Notes under the pieces: model-generated | Databases searched by the model: none | Seen by the model: the letters and a program-made list of their open reading frames with translations, nothing else | What the model was told of the DNA's origin: nothing | Source of the DNA: VGBO01 sp964453335 | Lineage (GTDB): Bacteria; Actinomycetota; Acidimicrobiia; Acidimicrobiales; CAIXPF01 | Reading direction: 5' to 3' | Assembly: GCA_964453335.1 (NCBI GenBank) | Contig: CAYVOK010000007.1 | Coordinates: 1 to 64,000 of the forward strand | Length of the DNA: 64,000 nucleotides | Position numbers and translations under genes: made by a program | In this document: positions 33,518 to 41,420 of the stretch, piece by piece | How positions within the stretch are numbered: the first letter of the stretch is position 1 | Layout: each line of letters opens with the position of its first letter

Positions 33518-35401
33518 ATGGCGTCCTACGACGAGGTGTACCGGCGGTCGATCGAGGACCCGGAAGGGTTCTGGGCCGACGCAGCCCGGGCGATCGACTG
33601 GGTGGTCGCCCCGACGACTGTGCTCGACCGCAGCGGTGATCCCTTCGTGCGCTGGTTCCCCGACGGCGTGCTCAACACGTGTGCCAACGCGCTCGACCGG
33701 CACCTGCCCGAACGGGCCGACCAGGCGGCGATCGTGTACGACTCCCCCGTCACCGGCACCGTGCGCACCCTCACCTACGCCGAACTCACGGCGGAGGTGC
33801 AGCGCTTCGCCGGGGTGCTCCGCGGGCTCGGGGTCGGGCGGGGGGACCGGGTCATCGTGTACCTCCCGATGATCCCCGAGGCGGTCGTCGCGATGCTCGC
33901 CTGCGCGCGCCTCGGCGCCGTGCACTCCGTCGTCTTCGGCGGGTTCGCACCCCACGAGCTCGCCGTGCGCATCGACGACGCGACGCCGAAGGTGATCGTG
34001 TCCGCGTCGGGCGGCATCGAGGTCGACCGGGTCATCCCCTACAAGCCGCTGCTCGACGCCGCGATCGACCTCGCCGACCACACCCCCGACGCGTGCGTGA
34101 TCCTGCAGCGCCCCTTCGTCGAGGCGACGCTCGTCCCCGGCCGCGATCACGACTGGACGACGGCGGCAGCCGCGGCGACCCCGGTCCTCGAGTGCGTCCC
34201 GGTCGCTGCGACCGACCCGCTCTACATCCTCTACACGTCCGGGACGACCGGGAAGCCGAAGGGTGTCGTACGCGACAACGGCGGTCACGCCGTCGCCCTG
34301 CGGTGGTCGATGGCCAACGTGTACGCGGTCGAACCCGGTGAGGTGTTCTGGGCCGCGTCGGACGTGGGGTGGGTCGTCGGGCACAGCTACATCTGTTACG
34401 CCCCGCTGCTCACCGGGTGCACGACCGTCCTCTACGAAGGCAAGCCGGTCGGCACCCCCGACCCGGGCGCGTTCTGGCGCGTCATCGAACAGCACGACGT
34501 CGCGGTGCTGTTCACGGCACCCACCGCGTTCCGGGCGATCAAGAAGGAGGACCCGGACGGCGCCCACCTCGCCGGGCGCGACCTCAGCCGGTTCCGCACC
34601 CTGTTCCTCGCAGGTGAGCGGCTCGACCCGGACACCTACCACTGGGCGGCCGACCTGCTCGGCGTGCCCGTTATCGACCACTGGTGGCAGACGGAGACGG
34701 GCTGGCCGATCGCGGCGAGCTGTCTCGGTCTCGGCACGGCACCGCTCAAGCCGGGCTCGCCGAGCCGGGCGGTGCCCGGGTTCGACGTGCGGATCCTCGA
34801 CGACGCCGGTGCCGAGGTCCCCGCCGGCACGGAAGGTGCGGTCGTGGTGCGGCTGCCGCTCCCGCCCGGTTGCCTGCCGACGCTCTGGCAGGACGACGAG
34901 CGGTTCGTCGCCTCGTACCTCGCCCGCCACCCCGGCTGGTACCTCACCGGCGACGGCGGCCACATCGACGCCGACGGTTACCTCTACGTGATGGGCCGGG
35001 TCGACGACGTGATCAACGTCGCCGGACACCGACTGTCGACCGGCGCGATGGAGGAGGTGCTCGCCACGCACCCCGATGTCGCCGAGTGCGCGGTCGTCGG
35101 TGCGGCCGACGAGCTCAAGGGCCAGGTGCCCCTCGGGTTCGTGGTCACGAAGGCGGGCCGGGACCGCGACGCCGAGGAACTCCGGGCCGAACTCGTGGCG
35201 CTCGTGCGCGAACGGATCGGCGCGGTCGCGTCGTTCCGGGACGTCCGGGTCGTCGCCCGCCTCCCGAAGACGCGCAGCGGGAAGATCCTGCGGGCGACGA
35301 TGCGCGCCATCGCCGACGACCGGCCGTACACGGTCCCCTCCACGATCGACGACCCGGTGATCCTCGACGAGATCGCGGTCGCGCTCGGGAAGCGGTCGTG
35401 A
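33518..35401 (+). CDS. Propionyl-CoA synthetase-like acyl-CoA ligase
   Basis: A 627-residue AMP-forming ligase. The N-terminal ACAS cap (YDEVYRRSIEDPEGFWADAARAIDW) is typical of acetyl/propionyl-CoA synthetases. The P-loop is LYILYTSGTTGKPKGVVRDNGG, followed by HWWQTETGWPI, YLTGDGG, GRVDDVINVAGHRLSTG and the catalytic lysine in KTRSGKILRATMR. The pattern matches PrpE. Short acyl chains such as propionate or butyrate are expected. ATG 33509 is an alternative start. It heads a five-gene plus-strand cluster through the PPOX gene. Confidence 0.92.
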   Translation: MASYDEVYRRSIEDPEGFWADAARAIDWVVAPTTVLDRSGDPFVRWFPDGVLNTCANALDRHLPERADQAAIVYDSPVTGTVRTLTYAELTAEVQRFAGVLRGLGVGRGDRVIVYLPMIPEAVVAMLACARLGAVHSVVFGGFAPHELAVRIDDATPKVIVSASGGIEVDRVIPYKPLLDAAIDLADHTPDACVILQRPFVEATLVPGRDHDWTTAAAAATPVLECVPVAATDPLYILYTSGTTGKPKGVVRDNGGHAVALRWSMANVYAVEPGEVFWAASDVGWVVGHSYICYAPLLTGCTTVLYEGKPVGTPDPGAFWRVIEQHDVAVLFTAPTAFRAIKKEDPDGAHLAGRDLSRFRTLFLAGERLDPDTYHWAADLLGVPVIDHWWQTETGWPIAASCLGLGTAPLKPGSPSRAVPGFDVRILDDAGAEVPAGTEGAVVVRLPLPPGCLPTLWQDDERFVASYLARHPGWYLTGDGGHIDADGYLYVMGRVDDVINVAGHRLSTGAMEEVLATHPDVAECAVVGAADELKGQVPLGFVVTKAGRDRDAEELRAELVALVRERIGAVASFRDVRVVARLPKTRSGKILRATMRAIADDRPYTVPSTIDDPVILDEIAVALGKRS

Positions 35402-35402
35402 G

Positions 35403-36311
35403 GTGAGCACCGAACAGGCGACCGCCACCACCCGGCGCACGTCACCCTCGGGGATCGCCGCGTCGATCACGGCGATGACGTCGTGGTCGGCGTCGGGGGT
35501 GATCACGAAGGGACTCGCGATGGGGGGACTCGCGATCCTCACCTACCGCATGTTCCTCTACACGGCGTTGATGATCGGCCTGCTCGCCCTGCGCGGGCGC
35601 CGTCTCACCGTCGCCACGTTGCGCACCGCGTTGCCGGGCGGGATCGCCCTCGGCCTCGACATCACGCTGTTCTTCACCGCCGTGAAGCTCACGACGATGG
35701 CGAACGCCACGGTGATCGGTGCGCTGCAACCGCTCGTGCTGCTCTTCGTCGGCCCGCGCCTGTTCGGGGCGAGCGAACGGGCGACGGGGCGCGACATCGG
35801 CATGGCCTTCCTCGCGGTCGCCGGTGTGGCCGTCGTGATGTTCGGGTCGACGGGGCTGCCCGACTGGAACCCGCGTGGCGATCTCATCGCCGTCGGCGCG
35901 CAGTTCGCCTGGGCGTGGTACCTGATCGCGTCGAAGCGGACGCAGCAGTCCCTCGACCCCTTCGAGTACAGCGCGGCCACCGCGGTCATCTCCACGATCG
36001 TCGTGCTGCCCTTCGCCGTGCTGTCCGGCCAGGACCTGTCGTGGCCGGCCGCGCCGAACTGGCCGTGGCTGATCGGCCTCGCGATCGGTCCCGGCCTCGT
36101 CGCCCACACGGCGATGAACTGGTCGCTCACCCGGATCCCGGTGTGGATGAGCTCGACGTTGAGCCTGTTCATCCCCGTCACGTCGGTGCTGCTCGCATGG
36201 GCGTTCATCGACGAGGACGTCGCCCCCGTCCAGTTCGCCGGCATGGCGGTCGTCCTCGTCGCACTCTTCGCCGTCGTGCTGCGACCGTCACGCCCGGCGG
36301 TGCCGGCGTGA
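35403..36311 (+). CDS. EamA/DMT family transporter
   Basis: A 302-residue transporter with about ten membrane segments in two EamA repeats: MTSWSASGVITKGLAMGGLA at the start, FFTAVKLTTMANATVIGALQPLVLLFVG in the first half, and RIPVWMSSTLSLFIPVTSVLLAWAFIDE in the second. The GTG start lies one base after the ligase stop, and the stop overlaps the Nudix start (GTGA). It is therefore firmly within the operon. Cargo unknown. Confidence 0.88.
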   Translation: MSTEQATATTRRTSPSGIAASITAMTSWSASGVITKGLAMGGLAILTYRMFLYTALMIGLLALRGRRLTVATLRTALPGGIALGLDITLFFTAVKLTTMANATVIGALQPLVLLFVGPRLFGASERATGRDIGMAFLAVAGVAVVMFGSTGLPDWNPRGDLIAVGAQFAWAWYLIASKRTQQSLDPFEYSAATAVISTIVVLPFAVLSGQDLSWPAAPNWPWLIGLAIGPGLVAHTAMNWSLTRIPVWMSSTLSLFIPVTSVLLAWAFIDEDVAPVQFAGMAVVLVALFAVVLRPSRPAVPA

Positions 36312-36850
36312 ACGGGGTCGCCGGTCCGCCCGGCGTCACCCACTGCGACCGCTGCGGCGGCACGCTCGAGGCGCGCCTCGTCGGCGACCGGCACCGACCC
36401 GTGTGCACGGCGTGCGGGCGGGTGCGGTACTTCAACCCCGCCGTCGGCGTGGCGGTCGTGGTGCGGGACGACGACGGGAACGTGCTGCTCGGCCGTCGGG
36501 CCGGCAGCTACGCCGGTCAGTGGTGCATCCCGTGCGGGTACGTCGAGTGGGACGAGGAGGTGCGGTCGGCGGCAGCACGGGAGTTCGCCGAGGAGACCGG
36601 GCTGCACGTCGTCGTCGGCGATGTCGTCGCCGTGCACTCCAACGACCACAACCCCGCCCAGCACACCGTCGGCATCTGGTTCGCCGGCACCGTGATCGGC
36701 GGTGCGCTGTGCGCGGGCGACGACCTCGACGACGTCGGGTTCTTCCCGCCGCTCGACCCACCGGGGCCGCTCGCGTTCCCGACCGATGCCCTCGTCCTCG
36801 AACGACTCGCCGCCACGGGACGCCCCGAGCCCGCCCGTCGGCAAGACTGA
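36308..36850 (+). CDS. Nudix hydrolase with N-terminal zinc ribbon
   Basis: A 180-residue protein. Residues about 13-35 form a zinc ribbon (HCDRCGG ... VCTACGRVRYFNP). The Nudix box is GYVEWDEEVRSAAAREFAEETGL, in good agreement with GX5EX7REUXEEXGU. Proteins with this layout hydrolyse NADH or related nucleoside diphosphates, as in NudC-like enzymes. The start overlaps the EamA stop, and the stop is 5 bases before the DsbA-like selenoprotein start. Confidence 0.9.
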   Translation: MNGVAGPPGVTHCDRCGGTLEARLVGDRHRPVCTACGRVRYFNPAVGVAVVVRDDDGNVLLGRRAGSYAGQWCIPCGYVEWDEEVRSAAAREFAEETGLHVVVGDVVAVHSNDHNPAQHTVGIWFAGTVIGGALCAGDDLDDVGFFPPLDPPGPLAFPTDALVLERLAATGRPEPARRQD

Positions 36851-36855
36851 GCGGC

Positions 36856-37521
36856 ATGACCGCCACCGAGCCGCTCGAACTCCTCGTCTTCTCCGACTTC
36901 CTCTGACCCTGGTGCTACGTCGGGGCCGTGCGCCTCGAACAGCTCCAGGCCGAGTTCGGTGACGCGATCACCGTCGTGTGGCGGTCGTTCCTGCTGCGCC
37001 CCGAGGCGAAGCCGGGCGGACGTCCGATGGAGAAGTTCACCGAGTACACGACGAACTGGGCCCGACCGGCCGACCTCGAGCCCGGGGCGCGGTTCCGGGT
37101 GCCGTGGTCGGGCGAGCACGAACCGCCGAGCCACTCGGTGCCGTCCGCGATCGGTGGCAAGGTCGCCCAGCTCTTCGGTCCCGAGGCCGGGACCGCGTTC
37201 CGGATGCGCCTGTTCGAGGCGTACTTCGGCGAGCACCGCACGATCTCACGACGCTCCGTGCTGCGCGAGGTCGCCGTCGAGGCCGGTATCGACGGCGACG
37301 CGTACGACACGGCGTGGAACACCTACGAGGACGACCTCGTGCGCCGCGTCCTCGAGGACCACACGACCGCGGTGCAGTCGGAGGTGACCGGCGTGCCCGC
37401 CGTCGTCATCGACCGCACCTACCTGCTGCCCGGTGCACTCGACCTCGCGCAGTACCGTAAGTCCCTGCACTACGTGCTGTCGCGGCGGGAGGCGGCAACC
37501 GGCGACGAGGAGGACACGTGA
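36856..37521 (+). CDS. DsbA/FrnE-family oxidoreductase, probable selenoprotein (in-frame TGA)
   Basis: A 221-codon gene. The frame opens with ATG 36856 and reads LLVFSDFL-TGA-PWCYVG. The TGA at 36904-36906 (codon 17) sits exactly where FrnE/DsbA-like proteins have the first Cys of CPWCY, and the second Cys (codon 20) is intact. Downstream the frame is open to 37521 with full family features: VVWRSFLLRPEAKPGG, AYFGEHRTISRRSVL and the cis-Pro GVPAVVIDR. Reading TGA as selenocysteine gives a U-P-W-C redox site. The start lies 5 bases after the Nudix stop and the end overlaps the PPOX start by GTGA. Both ends are thus fixed by neighbours, which argues against decay. Selenocysteine machinery is not in this window. 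Confidence 0.8.
36904..36934 (+). promoter_or_regulatory. Candidate bacterial SECIS hairpin
   Basis: Directly after the TGA, GGTGC (36911-36915) pairs with GCGCC (36930-36934). T36916 is bulged, ACG pairs with CGT, and the apical loop TCGGGGC contains a GGGG run. In the known E. coli fdhF element a bulged U, a short upper stem and an apical loop with GG are what SelB recognises at nearly the same distance from UGA. The fold was drawn by hand. Confidence 0.5.
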
Positions 37522-38162
37522 CCGAACCGATGTCCGAACGGACGACGCTGCACCGTTACCCCCAACGCGGGCGGCACGACCGGGCGACGATCGACGCCGT
37601 GCTCGACGAGGGCCTGATCGCACACCTGGGGTTCGTCCACGACGGCCGACCGGTCGTGATCCCCACGGTGCACGCCCGCCTCGGCGACACCGTGTACCTG
37701 CACGGTTCGGTGGCGAGTCGTGCGATGCGGACCGCCCGCACGTTGCCGGTGTGCATCACCGTCACCCTGCTCGACGGGCTGGTGCTCGCACGCTCCGGGT
37801 TCAACAGCTCGATGAACTACCGGTCGGTGCTCGTCTTCGGCGACGCCCGTGAGGTCGTCGACCCCGACGAGAAGCGGCAGGCGCTCGACCGGCTCGTCGA
37901 CCACGTCCTCGACGGCCGGATGGCCGACCTGCGACCCCACACCGACCTCGAGATGCGTCAGACGACGGTCCTCGCCGTCCCCCTCGACGAGGCGTCCGCG
38001 AAGGTCCGCACCGGCGGGCCGTTCGACGAGGAGGAGGACCTCGACGCCACCGCGTGGGCGGGCGTGCTGCCGCTCCGACTCGCGGCGGGTACCCCCGAAC
38101 CGGCCGCGAACCTGCGGCCGGGCATCGCCGCACCGACGTCGGTGACCGACTGGCACCGCTGA
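37518..38162 (+). CDS. Pyridoxamine 5'-phosphate oxidase (NimA-like) family flavoprotein
   Basis: A 214-residue split-barrel FMN protein. It resembles the NimA/5-nitroimidazole-resistance branch: HLGFVHDGRPVVIPTVHA, YLHGSVASRAMRTARTLPVCITVTLLDGLVLARSGF, SSMNYRSVLVFG. These reduce or bind small redox substrates with FMN or possibly F420. The GTG start overlaps the stop of the selenoprotein gene; ATG 37530 is an alternative. It ends the plus-strand cluster that began at 33518. Confidence 0.87.
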   Translation: MTEPMSERTTLHRYPQRGRHDRATIDAVLDEGLIAHLGFVHDGRPVVIPTVHARLGDTVYLHGSVASRAMRTARTLPVCITVTLLDGLVLARSGFNSSMNYRSVLVFGDAREVVDPDEKRQALDRLVDHVLDGRMADLRPHTDLEMRQTTVLAVPLDEASAKVRTGGPFDEEEDLDATAWAGVLPLRLAAGTPEPAANLRPGIAAPTSVTDWHR

Positions 38163-38214
38163 ACACGCTCACCGCCCCGACCCGTCGTCGCCGCCACCGA
38201 TAGGCTCGGCGGCG

Positions 38215-39276
38215 ATGGACCAGCCGACGCCCGTCGTTCCCGGACCGCCGCCGGTACCGGACCCTGCGACCGCCGCCGGCCTGCGCAGCGGTCAGATCGT
38301 CACGGGCACCGTGCGCGCCGTCGAGGGTGACGAGGTCGTCGTCGAACTCGCCGGCGGTCTCGTCGGCGTGGTGCACCGCCAGAACCTCAGCGCCGACGGA
38401 CGCACCGCACCCGGTGACCTCGTCGCCCCCGGTGACGGGATCGAGGCGGCCGTACTGCTGCGGGAGGACCCGAAGCGGCGCATCGTGCTGTCGCGTGCGT
38501 GGGCGCTGCGCCTGCGCGCATGGGAACGCATCGAGGCCGCGCTCGCCGCGCGCACCCCGCTCGAGGTCCCTGTCACCGCCCGCACCAAGGGCGGCCTCGT
38601 CGTCGACCTCGGCGTGCGGGGGTTCCTGCCCGCGTCGCAGCTCGACCTCGAGCGGGTCGACGACATCGAGAGCTGGATCGGCCGAACGGTCGAGGTGGTC
38701 GTCACCGAGGCCGACCGGAACCGGGACCGGGTCGTCGTCTCCCGCCGGGCGTTGCTGCGCAAGGCCGAACGGGAGCGCGCCGCCGTCTTCGCGACGACGC
38801 TCGAGCCCGGGCAGGTGCACCGCGGCAAGGTGGTGCTGCTCACCGACTTCGGTGCGTTCGTCGACATCGGCGGCGTGCGCGGCCTCGTGCACCTCTCCGA
38901 GCTGTCGTGGCGTCGGGTCGCCCGCGCCGACGAGGTCGTCGCCGTCGGCGACGAGGTCGAGGTGAAGGTGCTGCAGGCCAAGGGCGACCGCAAGATCGGC
39001 CTGTCGATGAAGGCCCTGCAGGACGACCCGTTCCGCGGTGTGGAGGTCGGCGCGGTGGTGCCGGGCACGGTCACCCGACTCGCGCCGTTCGGCGCGTTCG
39101 TGCGCATCGGCGACGAGCTCGAAGGGCTCGTGCACGTGAGCGAGCTCGCCGAGTACCGCATAACCGGGCCGGAGGAGGTCGTGGCCCCGGGCGATCCGGT
39201 GTCGGTCAAGGTGCTGAAGGTCGACCGCCGACGCCGGCGCGTCGAACTCTCGGTGATCCAGGCCGTCCTCAGCTGA
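38215..39276 (+). CDS. S1 RNA-binding domain protein (four S1-like repeats)
   Basis: A 353-residue protein with four OB-fold S1 repeats starting near residues 25, 115, 200 and 285. The clearest are VHRGKVVLLTDFGAFVDIGGVRGLVHLSELSW and VPGTVTRLAPFGAFVRIGDELEGLVHVSELAEY. A short Pro-rich N-terminus (QPTPVVPGPPPVPDP) precedes them. It is shorter than typical actinobacterial RpsA, so it may be a paralogue that binds RNA rather than the ribosomal protein. TAGGCT lies 8 bases before the ATG. Confidence 0.85.
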   Translation: MDQPTPVVPGPPPVPDPATAAGLRSGQIVTGTVRAVEGDEVVVELAGGLVGVVHRQNLSADGRTAPGDLVAPGDGIEAAVLLREDPKRRIVLSRAWALRLRAWERIEAALAARTPLEVPVTARTKGGLVVDLGVRGFLPASQLDLERVDDIESWIGRTVEVVVTEADRNRDRVVVSRRALLRKAERERAAVFATTLEPGQVHRGKVVLLTDFGAFVDIGGVRGLVHLSELSWRRVARADEVVAVGDEVEVKVLQAKGDRKIGLSMKALQDDPFRGVEVGAVVPGTVTRLAPFGAFVRIGDELEGLVHVSELAEYRITGPEEVVAPGDPVSVKVLKVDRRRRRVELSVIQAVLS

Positions 39277-40192
39277 ACCGGCGGCGTCGCCCGCGTGCGA
39301 CGCCGACCAGCCACACGACCGTCGCGCACCCCGCGGCGAGTGCCACGAGTTCGTCGAGCAGTCGCACCGCCCGGGCCACGTCCGCGGCACCGGGCGGGTC
39401 GCCCGACCCGAGCTGCGCCCGTTCGGTGACCACGTCGCCGTAGCGGAGCTCACCGCCGAGACGGACGCCGAGCGCGGCGGCGAACGCCGCTTCGGCGACC
39501 CCGGCGTTCGGCGACGGATGAGCCGGGGCCTGGGTGCGGACCGCGTGCACGATCTCCCGTGCCCGGCCCGGGCGCAGCACGACGACACCGAGCGCGACGA
39601 GACGGGCCGGGATCCAGGCGGCGACGTCGTCGAGGCGGGCCGACGCCCACCCGAACCGTTCGTAGCGCGGCGTGCGATGCCCGACCATGGCGTCGAGCGT
39701 GTTCACCGCCCGATGCGCGGCCGCTGCCGACCGGCCGCCGACGACGGTCCAGAACACCGGGGCGGCGAACGCGTCGACCGCGTTCTCGGCCACCGACTCG
39801 ACCACGGCACGGGCGATGCCCGCCTCGTCGAGGGTGGTCGGGTCGCGGCCGACGAGGCTCGGCAGGGCCTGGCGCGCGCCGTGCAGGTCGCCGGCCTCGA
39901 GCAGGGCGCCGATCCGCCGGGCAGTCGATCCGAGCAGGGTCGGCGCGGCGACCACACCGACGGCCACCGGGGTGGGCACGAGGGCCCCGGCGACGGCACC
40001 GACTGCGACACCCGCAGCGGCGTGCTGCACGCCGCTGCTGCGCCGATCGGCGTACCGGCGACGTTCGAGGGCCCCCATCAGGGTGCCGAACCATGCGACG
40101 GGATGGCGGGCGTCGGCAGGTTCCGGCACGATCCGGTCCCACAGGAGACCGAGTGCGACACCCGCCGCCCGACGTCGCAGCACCCGGCCCAT
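39269..40192 (-). CDS. cobD: Cobalamin biosynthesis protein CobD/CbiB
   Basis: A 307-residue integral membrane enzyme that attaches aminopropanol (or its phosphate) to adenosylcobyric acid, giving adenosylcobinamide. Family landmarks: HPVAWFGTLMGALERRRYA near the N-terminus, ARAVVESVAENAVDAFAAPVFW, NTLDAMVGHRTPRYERFGWASARLDDVAAWIPAR and HPSPNAGVAEAAFAAALGVRLGG. CATACT lies 6 bases before the ATG. The later pathway genes cobU and cobS are 9.6 kb away. The 3' end overlaps the S1 gene by 8 bases. Confidence 0.94.
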   Translation of the reverse strand: MGRVLRRRAAGVALGLLWDRIVPEPADARHPVAWFGTLMGALERRRYADRRSSGVQHAAAGVAVGAVAGALVPTPVAVGVVAAPTLLGSTARRIGALLEAGDLHGARQALPSLVGRDPTTLDEAGIARAVVESVAENAVDAFAAPVFWTVVGGRSAAAAHRAVNTLDAMVGHRTPRYERFGWASARLDDVAAWIPARLVALGVVVLRPGRAREIVHAVRTQAPAHPSPNAGVAEAAFAAALGVRLGGELRYGDVVTERAQLGSGDPPGAADVARAVRLLDELVALAAGCATVVWLVGVARGRRRRFS

Positions 40193-40265
40193 CCCCGCAG
40201 TATGCAGCACGTCCGCGGTCCGCCCGTCGTGATCACGGGGTCGGAGGGCTAGCCTCGTGGCCACG

Positions 40266-41408
40266 ATGACGACGGCTCGCGCCGCAGAGCGGCAGCCCCT
40301 TCGGCTCGATCGCACCCCCCCGAGGGCGCACCACCGGCGACGGACGCTGCGCAGCGTGGTCGTCGTGTTCGTCGCGCTCGCCCTGCTCGCCGTCGCACCG
40401 GCCCCGGCCCGGGCGCGCACCATCGACGAGCTGCGGGCCGAGGCCGACCGCCTCGCCGCGGAGCTCGCCGACGCCCGCGAGCGCCTCGACGTGCTCGGTG
40501 AGGAGTACCTGCAGGCGACCGCCGACCGGGAGGCCGCCCTCGCGGAGCAGGCCGCCGCGGAATCCGCCCTCGAGGCGACGCGAGCCGAGTCCGAACTGCG
40601 CAGCGCCGAGCTCGCCGAGTACGCGATCACCGCGTACATCGGGGGTGGCAGCCTCGCCGACGTCGAAGGACTCTTCGCCAGCCGGGCGAACGAGGCCGGA
40701 CAGCGCCTCAGCTACCTCGGCAACGCAGCGGGGAACCGCCGGGAACTCCTCGAACGCCTCCGGTCGAGCAAGCAGGCCCTCGAGGGCCGGATCCGTACCG
40801 TCGACGCGGCGCGTGCACGAGCCGACGAACAACTCACCCGTCTCGAGGCGGCGCAGGCCGAAGCGGCCGAGGTCGAGGCATCGATCCTCGAGACCCTCGA
40901 GGACACGAAGGGCGAACTCGCCGTGCTGCTCGCCGAGGCCGAGGAACGCCGCCGAGCCGAGGAGGCCGCTGCGGCAGCTGCGGCAGCGGGCCGGTCGTCC
41001 GACGGCGGGTCGTCACGGGTCACGGTGCCGCCGGGTCTCGCCCCGGCCGTCCGAGCGGAGGCGGCCGTCGCCGTGTCCGCCGCGCTGTCCCAGTTGGGGG
41101 TTCCCTACGTCTTCGGCGGCGCGAGCCCGAGTCGGGGCTTCGACTGCTCCGGTCTCATGTACTGGGCGTGGGCCCAGGCGGGCGTGTGGATCCCGCGCCC
41201 TGCCGACTACCAGCGCGACGACGCCATCCCCATCGCCTTCGAGCAGCTCGAGCCGGGTGACCTCGTCTTCTACGGCGAGCCGGTGAGCCACGTCTCGATG
41301 TACATCGGCAACGAACTCATCGTCGACGCCCCCCAGACCGGGGACGTCGTGCAGATCAAGACGATGTGGTACTCGTCGAAGCCGATGACCTACGGGCGGG
41401 TCGGCTGA
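40266..41408 (+). CDS. Secreted NlpC/P60 peptidoglycan endopeptidase with coiled coil
   Basis: A 380-residue exported hydrolase. A signal peptide (VVVVFVALALLAVAPAPARA) is followed by two long coiled-coil stretches (about 55-110 and 140-235, rich in Glu, Ala, Arg). The catalytic NlpC/P60 domain is C-terminal: FGGASPSRGFDCSGLMYWA has the Cys, PGDLVFYGEPVSHVSMYIG the His. This layout matches RipA/PcsB-like cell-separation enzymes whose coiled coil holds the domain inactive. ATG 40266 is preferred because TAGCCT lies 10 bases upstream; GTG 40257 is possible. Confidence 0.92.
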   Translation: MTTARAAERQPLRLDRTPPRAHHRRRTLRSVVVVFVALALLAVAPAPARARTIDELRAEADRLAAELADARERLDVLGEEYLQATADREAALAEQAAAESALEATRAESELRSAELAEYAITAYIGGGSLADVEGLFASRANEAGQRLSYLGNAAGNRRELLERLRSSKQALEGRIRTVDAARARADEQLTRLEAAQAEAAEVEASILETLEDTKGELAVLLAEAEERRRAEEAAAAAAAAGRSSDGGSSRVTVPPGLAPAVRAEAAVAVSAALSQLGVPYVFGGASPSRGFDCSGLMYWAWAQAGVWIPRPADYQRDDAIPIAFEQLEPGDLVFYGEPVSHVSMYIGNELIVDAPQTGDVVQIKTMWYSSKPMTYGRVG

Positions 41409-41420
41409 CCGCCTGCTGCG

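Noticed and set aside
36904..36906. Stop codon marking a pseudogene or a shorter DsbA-like gene starting at GTG 36928
   Set aside because: The frame before the TGA encodes the expected N-terminal strand (LLVFSDF) and the frame after it starts with PWCYVG. The TGA replaces exactly one catalytic residue. A start at 36928 would remove the active site. Resequencing could still overturn this.
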